A stretch of DNA of 26,734 nucleotides from a bacterium HR25 (GTDB taxonomy: Bacteria > Chloroflexota > Dehalococcoidia > SM23-28-2 > HRbin24): positions 1 through 26,734 of the forward strand of contig BEIB01000008.1 in the NCBI GenBank assembly GCA_002898615.1. The letters are read 5' to 3'. Under the pieces are notes generated by a model. It was not told the DNA's origin, ran no database searches, and worked only from the letters and a program-made list of their open reading frames with translations. This document shows, piece by piece, positions 23,437-26,734 of the stretch. A program made the translations under genes and the position numbers. Within the stretch, counting starts at the first letter, position 1. Each line of letters begins with the position of its first letter.

Positions 23437-24051
23437 GTGTTCGCCATCGGCCTTACGGGAGGCCTGGGGTCGGGGAAGAGCACGGTGGCCGAGATGCTCC
23501 GCCAGAAGGGGGCCGCCGTCCTCAACGCTGACCTACTGGGCCACAGGGTCTACGAGCCGGGCCGGGCGGCCTGGCAGGAGGTGGTGGAGGCCTTCGGCCA
23601 GCAGGTGGTGGCAGCCGACGGCACCATAGACCGCAAGCGGCTGGCCAGCATCGTCTTCGCCGACCCGGAGGCGCTGCGGCGGCTCAACGCCATCACCCAT
23701 CCCCGTATCCGCGAGATGATCCAAGAGGGACTGGCTGAGCTGGCCGCCCAGGGGACGGAGGTGGTGGTGGTGGAGGCTGCCCTCCTCCTGGAGGCCGGCT
23801 GGGACGACTTGGTGGACGAGGTCTGGGTGACGGTGGCGCCGCCCGAGGTGGCCGCCCAGCGGGCGGCCGCTCGCAGCGGCATCCCCCTAGAGGAGGCCCT
23901 GGCGCGGGTCAGGGCGCAGATGAGCAACGAGGAGCGGGTCAGGCGGGCCCGGGTGGTCATCGACACCGATTGCTCCCTAGAGGAGACCTGTCAGCAGGTG
24001 CACCAGGAATGGGAGAGGCTCCAGGCCCGCTTGCATGTCGAGGGTAGGTGA
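23437..24051 (+). CDS. coaE: Dephospho-CoA kinase
   Basis: Last step of CoA synthesis: phosphorylates dephospho-CoA at the 3'-OH of the ribose. The 204-residue P-loop kinase starts with [12 protein letters not shown] (5-16), then [13 protein letters not shown] (30-42, carries the catalytic Asp), HPRIREMI and [13 protein letters not shown], and ends with [15 protein letters not shown], all typical of CoaE. The GTG start 23437 has AGGGGAAG just upstream. Its stop TGA overlaps the ATG of the following AAA ATPase (TGATG), so both are translationally coupled. Confidence 0.95.
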   Translation: MFAIGLTGGLGSGKSTVAEMLRQKGAAVLNADLLGHRVYEPGRAAWQEVVEAFGQQVVAADGTIDRKRLASIVFADPEALRRLNAITHPRIREMIQEGLAELAAQGTEVVVVEAALLLEAGWDDLVDEVWVTVAPPEVAAQRAAARSGIPLEEALARVRAQMSNEERVRRARVVIDTDCSLEETCQQVHQEWERLQARLHVEGR

Positions 24052-24941
24052 TGGGAGAGATGCAGGGCAACGGCGGCTACCGGCAGTACGCCATCGAGGA
24101 GTACCTCATCGAGGATGAGCCCTTCTACGTCCCCGTGGCGGACGAGGTGGAGCTCTTTACGGCCGCCTACGAGCAGAAGATACCGGTGCTCCTCAAGGGG
24201 CCCACCGGCTGCGGCAAGACCCGTTTCGTGGAGTACATGGCCTACCGCCTGGGGCGGCCCCTCACCGTCATCAAGGATGTCACCGGCCGTGAGCCCCCCC
24301 GCACCAGCCTGCCCCTCGTCACGGTAGCCTGCCACGAAGACCTGACCGCCAGCGACCTGGTAGGCCGCTACCTCCTGGAGGGGGAGACGACCCGCTGGAT
24401 CGATGGCCCTCTCACCCGGGCGGTCAAGGCCGGCGCTATCTGTTACCTGGACGAGATCGTGGAGGCGCGCAAGGACACCACGGTGGTCATCCACCCTCTG
24501 ACGGACCACCGGCGCATCCTGCCCATCGAAAAGCTGGGCCAGATAGTGGAGGCGCGGGACGGCTTCCTCCTGGTCATCTCCTACAACCCAGGCTACCAGA
24601 GCGCCCTCAAGGACCTGAAACACAGCACTCGTCAGCGCTTCATGGCCATCGAGTTCAACTATCCACCTCGGGAGCTGGAGGCTAAAATAATAGAGCACGA
24701 GGCGGGCGTGTCTCGTGAGGTGGCGGAGTCCCTGGCCAAGCTGGGGGAGAAGGTGAGGAACCTCAAGGAGCACGGCCTCACCGAAGGGGCCAGCACCCGG
24801 CTCCTCATCTACGCCGGCAAGCTCATCGCCCGGGGGATACCGCCGCGGCGGGCCTGCCAGGTGGCGGTGGTCTGGGCCCTCACCGACGAGCACGACGTCC
24901 AGCGCAGCATCCAAGAGGTGGTGAACTCGATCTTTGAATAG
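24051..24941 (+). CDS. CbbQ/NirQ/NorQ-type MoxR AAA+ ATPase
   Basis: A 296-residue MoxR-family AAA+ ATPase of the CbbQ/NorQ branch: an N-terminal [21 protein letters not shown], Walker A GPTGCGKT (50-57), Walker B ICYLDEI (130-136), the sensor-1 strand [11 protein letters not shown], arginine-finger region STRQRF, and a C-terminal [16 protein letters not shown] lid. Such ATPases pair with a VWA protein to insert or remodel metal centres, for example in NO reductase or RubisCO activation. The next gene is the matching NorD/CbbO-like protein and overlaps this stop by 8 bases. No nor or cbb structural gene is in view, so the client is unknown. Confidence 0.94.
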   Translation: MGEMQGNGGYRQYAIEEYLIEDEPFYVPVADEVELFTAAYEQKIPVLLKGPTGCGKTRFVEYMAYRLGRPLTVIKDVTGREPPRTSLPLVTVACHEDLTASDLVGRYLLEGETTRWIDGPLTRAVKAGAICYLDEIVEARKDTTVVIHPLTDHRRILPIEKLGQIVEARDGFLLVISYNPGYQSALKDLKHSTRQRFMAIEFNYPPRELEAKIIEHEAGVSREVAESLAKLGEKVRNLKEHGLTEGASTRLLIYAGKLIARGIPPRRACQVAVVWALTDEHDVQRSIQEVVNSIFE

Positions 24942-26734
24942 CAAAGGCGGTCAACGCGGCTTCGAGCAGTTGGAGAGGGAGCTCTCCTCCTTCTCCCCCT
25001 CCTTGGTGGCGGACTTCCGGCGCTCCCTCCCCAACATAGCCCCTCTCCTGGGGCCCGAGGAGACGGCCCGCTGGGCCCAGGAAGGGCTGGAGATGGCCCG
25101 CCAGGCCTGGCGGGCCTGGGAGGCCAGCGGCGAATACTACCTGGCCTCCCCGCAGGTGGCGCGCGTCCTGGGTCCGCACGGCTTCTGGGAATGGGCGCGT
25201 CAGGGCAGGGAGCTGACCACCATCTCCTCCGCCCTGGCCGCCGCCTACTTCCGCGCCAGCCCGGCAGCCGTCCCCCTCCTGGGTCAGGAGGGGCTGGGCC
25301 GCTGGGTCACCCTGGGGCGGCAGCTCTACAAGGGTAGCTGGCGCTCCGCCTCTCTGGCCGTCCAGTTCTTCGAGCACAGCCCTGTCCTCCTCTCCCGCCT
25401 CTCCCTGGCCGAGGTGGGGATGCTGGTCCGTTTCCTGGACATCCTCTGCGACCGCTCCTACGACCTGGCCGCCCACTGCCTGGGCGTGGCCCCTCACGTT
25501 CTGGAGCCGCTGCGCGACGAGGACCGCCTGGCCTTCCTGCGCTTCGCCGAGTCCCTGGCCAACGCCGGCTGGGCCGATGCCCGTTCCTACCTGGAGCGGG
25601 GCCCCACCCTCCTGGGCCAGATCCACCCTGAGCAGCGGAGCCGCTTCCTCCGCCTCGCCTCCTACGTCATCGGCCACGAGGGGCGACAGGCCTTCACCTA
25701 CTTCGCCGAGGCAGCCCGCGCCCTGGCCCAGGTGACGCCGGAGGGACACGGCTACTTCATCAGCCTGGCCGAAGAGCTGGTCACCTACTCCCCGGTGGGG
25801 GCCATGGAGTTCCTCAAGTCCCTCCCCCGCGTCCTCTCCCGCCTGCGGGAGGACGAGGTGGCGGCCTGGCAGGCGGAGGGGCTGGCCCTCCTCCAGGTCA
25901 ACCGCGAGGGAGGGGAAGCCTTCTTCCGCCTGGAGTCCATACGAGCGGAGGAGATGCTGGAGGCCCTCTCCTCCCGCCTGGACCTGAACCGCGTCAGCAG
26001 CGTCCTCCGCATGTACTGCAAGGCCCTCACCGGCGCCGATGTGGCCATCCATTCGGCGGAGGCGCTGGCGGAGAAGGGGATAGGCTGGGTGCGGGCCGAG
26101 ACCCCCACCACCGAGGGGACGGCCATCTACCTGCCGCCCGCGGTGCAGGAGTACGAGGACAAGCAGGAGAACTTCAACGTCTACAAGGTCTACGCCACCC
26201 ACCAGGCGGGCCACCTGGAGTTCGGCAGCTTCATCTTCCGCTTCGAGGGCGAGGGACGCCTCTTCCCCAACCGTCGCCGCCAGTGGGAGGAGGAGCGGCG
26301 CCAGCAGGGCCTCATCGACCCTGACCGCCCCCCCATCACCGACATGGAGCGCTTCTTCGACCTCTTCGACAACCGGCGGCTGGCGGAGGACCTCTTCACC
26401 ATCGTGGAGGACAGCCGCATAGACGCCTGCATCCTCCGCGAATACGCCGGCATCCGCCAGATATACCGACGCATGCAGGAGCGGGAGCTGGCGGGCCGCC
26501 CGCCGGTCGATGAGCTGCCCCTGCAGCAGGCCTTCATGGAGAACCTGGTGCGAGCCTCCCTGGGCGGTCAGGACCGCCTGGAGTGGCCGGACGGCCTCAT
26601 GTCCCTCCTGGAGGAGGCCCTGGGCATCCTGCAGGCCGTCCAGGCCCCGGAGGCCACCGTGGAGGACGCCGCCGAGGCTACCCTCCGCCTCTACGAGCTG
26701 GCCAGCTCCCTCCCCAACGTGTACCTGGAGCAGT
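24934..26734 (+). CDS. NorD/CbbO-like protein, C-terminal VWA part beyond the window
   Basis: Six hundred codons are present and the frame is open at the window end. It starts at TTG 24934 ([20 protein letters not shown]), eight bases inside the ATPase stop and the first usable start after an in-frame TGA at 24922. The N-terminal roughly 370 residues are helical with repeated modules (for example [35 protein letters not shown]), as in bacterial CbbO/NorD proteins. The later part contains [37 protein letters not shown] and [14 protein letters not shown], shared with NorD-type proteins upstream of the VWA domain. The VWA MIDAS motif should follow outside the window. Function is as MoxR partner; client unknown. 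Confidence 0.9.
   Translation, partial: MNSKGGQRGFEQLERELSSFSPSLVADFRRSLPNIAPLLGPEETARWAQEGLEMARQAWRAWEASGEYYLASPQVARVLGPHGFWEWARQGRELTTISSALAAAYFRASPAAVPLLGQEGLGRWVTLGRQLYKGSWRSASLAVQFFEHSPVLLSRLSLAEVGMLVRFLDILCDRSYDLAAHCLGVAPHVLEPLRDEDRLAFLRFAESLANAGWADARSYLERGPTLLGQIHPEQRSRFLRLASYVIGHEGRQAFTYFAEAARALAQVTPEGHGYFISLAEELVTYSPVGAMEFLKSLPRVLSRLREDEVAAWQAEGLALLQVNREGGEAFFRLESIRAEEMLEALSSRLDLNRVSSVLRMYCKALTGADVAIHSAEALAEKGIGWVRAETPTTEGTAIYLPPAVQEYEDKQENFNVYKVYATHQAGHLEFGSFIFRFEGEGRLFPNRRRQWEEERRQQGLIDPDRPPITDMERFFDLFDNRRLAEDLFTIVEDSRIDACILREYAGIRQIYRRMQERELAGRPPVDELPLQQAFMENLVRASLGGQDRLEWPDGLMSLLEEALGILQAVQAPEATVEDAAEATLRLYELASSLPNVYLEQ

Noticed and set aside
24880..26214. 444-codon antisense frame at the right end
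   Set aside because: Shadow of the NorD/CbbO-like gene: Gly/Leu/Glu-rich and without domain motifs.

Overview
This is a GC-rich bacterial chromosome segment with mixed ATG/GTG/TTG starts, tightly packed genes and strong Shine-Dalgarno (SD) sites. It carries a Trp-specific T-box riboswitch, a TrpB2-type synthase, F420-type (LLM) oxidoreductase and acyl-CoA genes, and a UGSC-family selenoprotein. That mix suggests a deep-branching high-GC lineage such as Chloroflexota. The assignment is an inference from gene content and is not proven by the window.

Left part (1-8679): trpA, cut by the window edge, lies behind a CPBP membrane-protease gene on the minus strand. Divergent from these, a good sigma-70-like promoter drives a TusA-like and a DsrE-like small sulfur-relay protein. 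A second promoter then drives the most notable gene of the window, a UGSC-family selenoprotein (2410-2973). Ordinary gene calling would cut it at an in-frame TGA (2701-2703), but the frame continues for 89 codons and a well-formed bacterial SECIS hairpin sits just after the TGA. A 345-residue protein of unknown function follows 17 bases later. Next come a PEBP-type lipoprotein and an LLM oxidoreductase (minus), a cellulose-synthase-like GT2 glycosyltransferase with a C-terminal PilZ domain, a small four-helix membrane protein (plus) and a doubtful small lipoprotein.

Middle (8646-12091, minus): a short-chain acyl/aromatic catabolic block, in transcription order acyl-CoA dehydrogenase, muconolactone-isomerase-like protein, crotonase-fold protein and beta-hydroxyacid dehydrogenase. 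It starts 27 bases after trpB and has no visible terminator before it, so it may be the tail of the trp transcript.

Right-centre (12119-23303, minus): a long tryptophan operon. A TTGACA/TAAACT promoter and a Trp (UGG specifier) T-box leader precede trpB2, trpS, trpE, a MacB-like ABC permease and ATPase, trpG, trpD, trpC, trpF, a structured roughly 330-base spacer with a possible 56-codon ORF, and trpB. Uncharged tRNA-Trp should therefore switch on both tRNA charging and Trp synthesis. Unusual points are the two trpB genes, the efflux-type ABC pair inserted between trpE and trpG, and trpA lying about 11 kb away from trpB.

Right end (23343-26734, plus): a strong promoter, back to back with the T-box promoter, drives coaE, a NorQ/CbbQ-type MoxR AAA ATPase and the N-terminal 600 codons of a NorD/CbbO-like protein that runs off the window.
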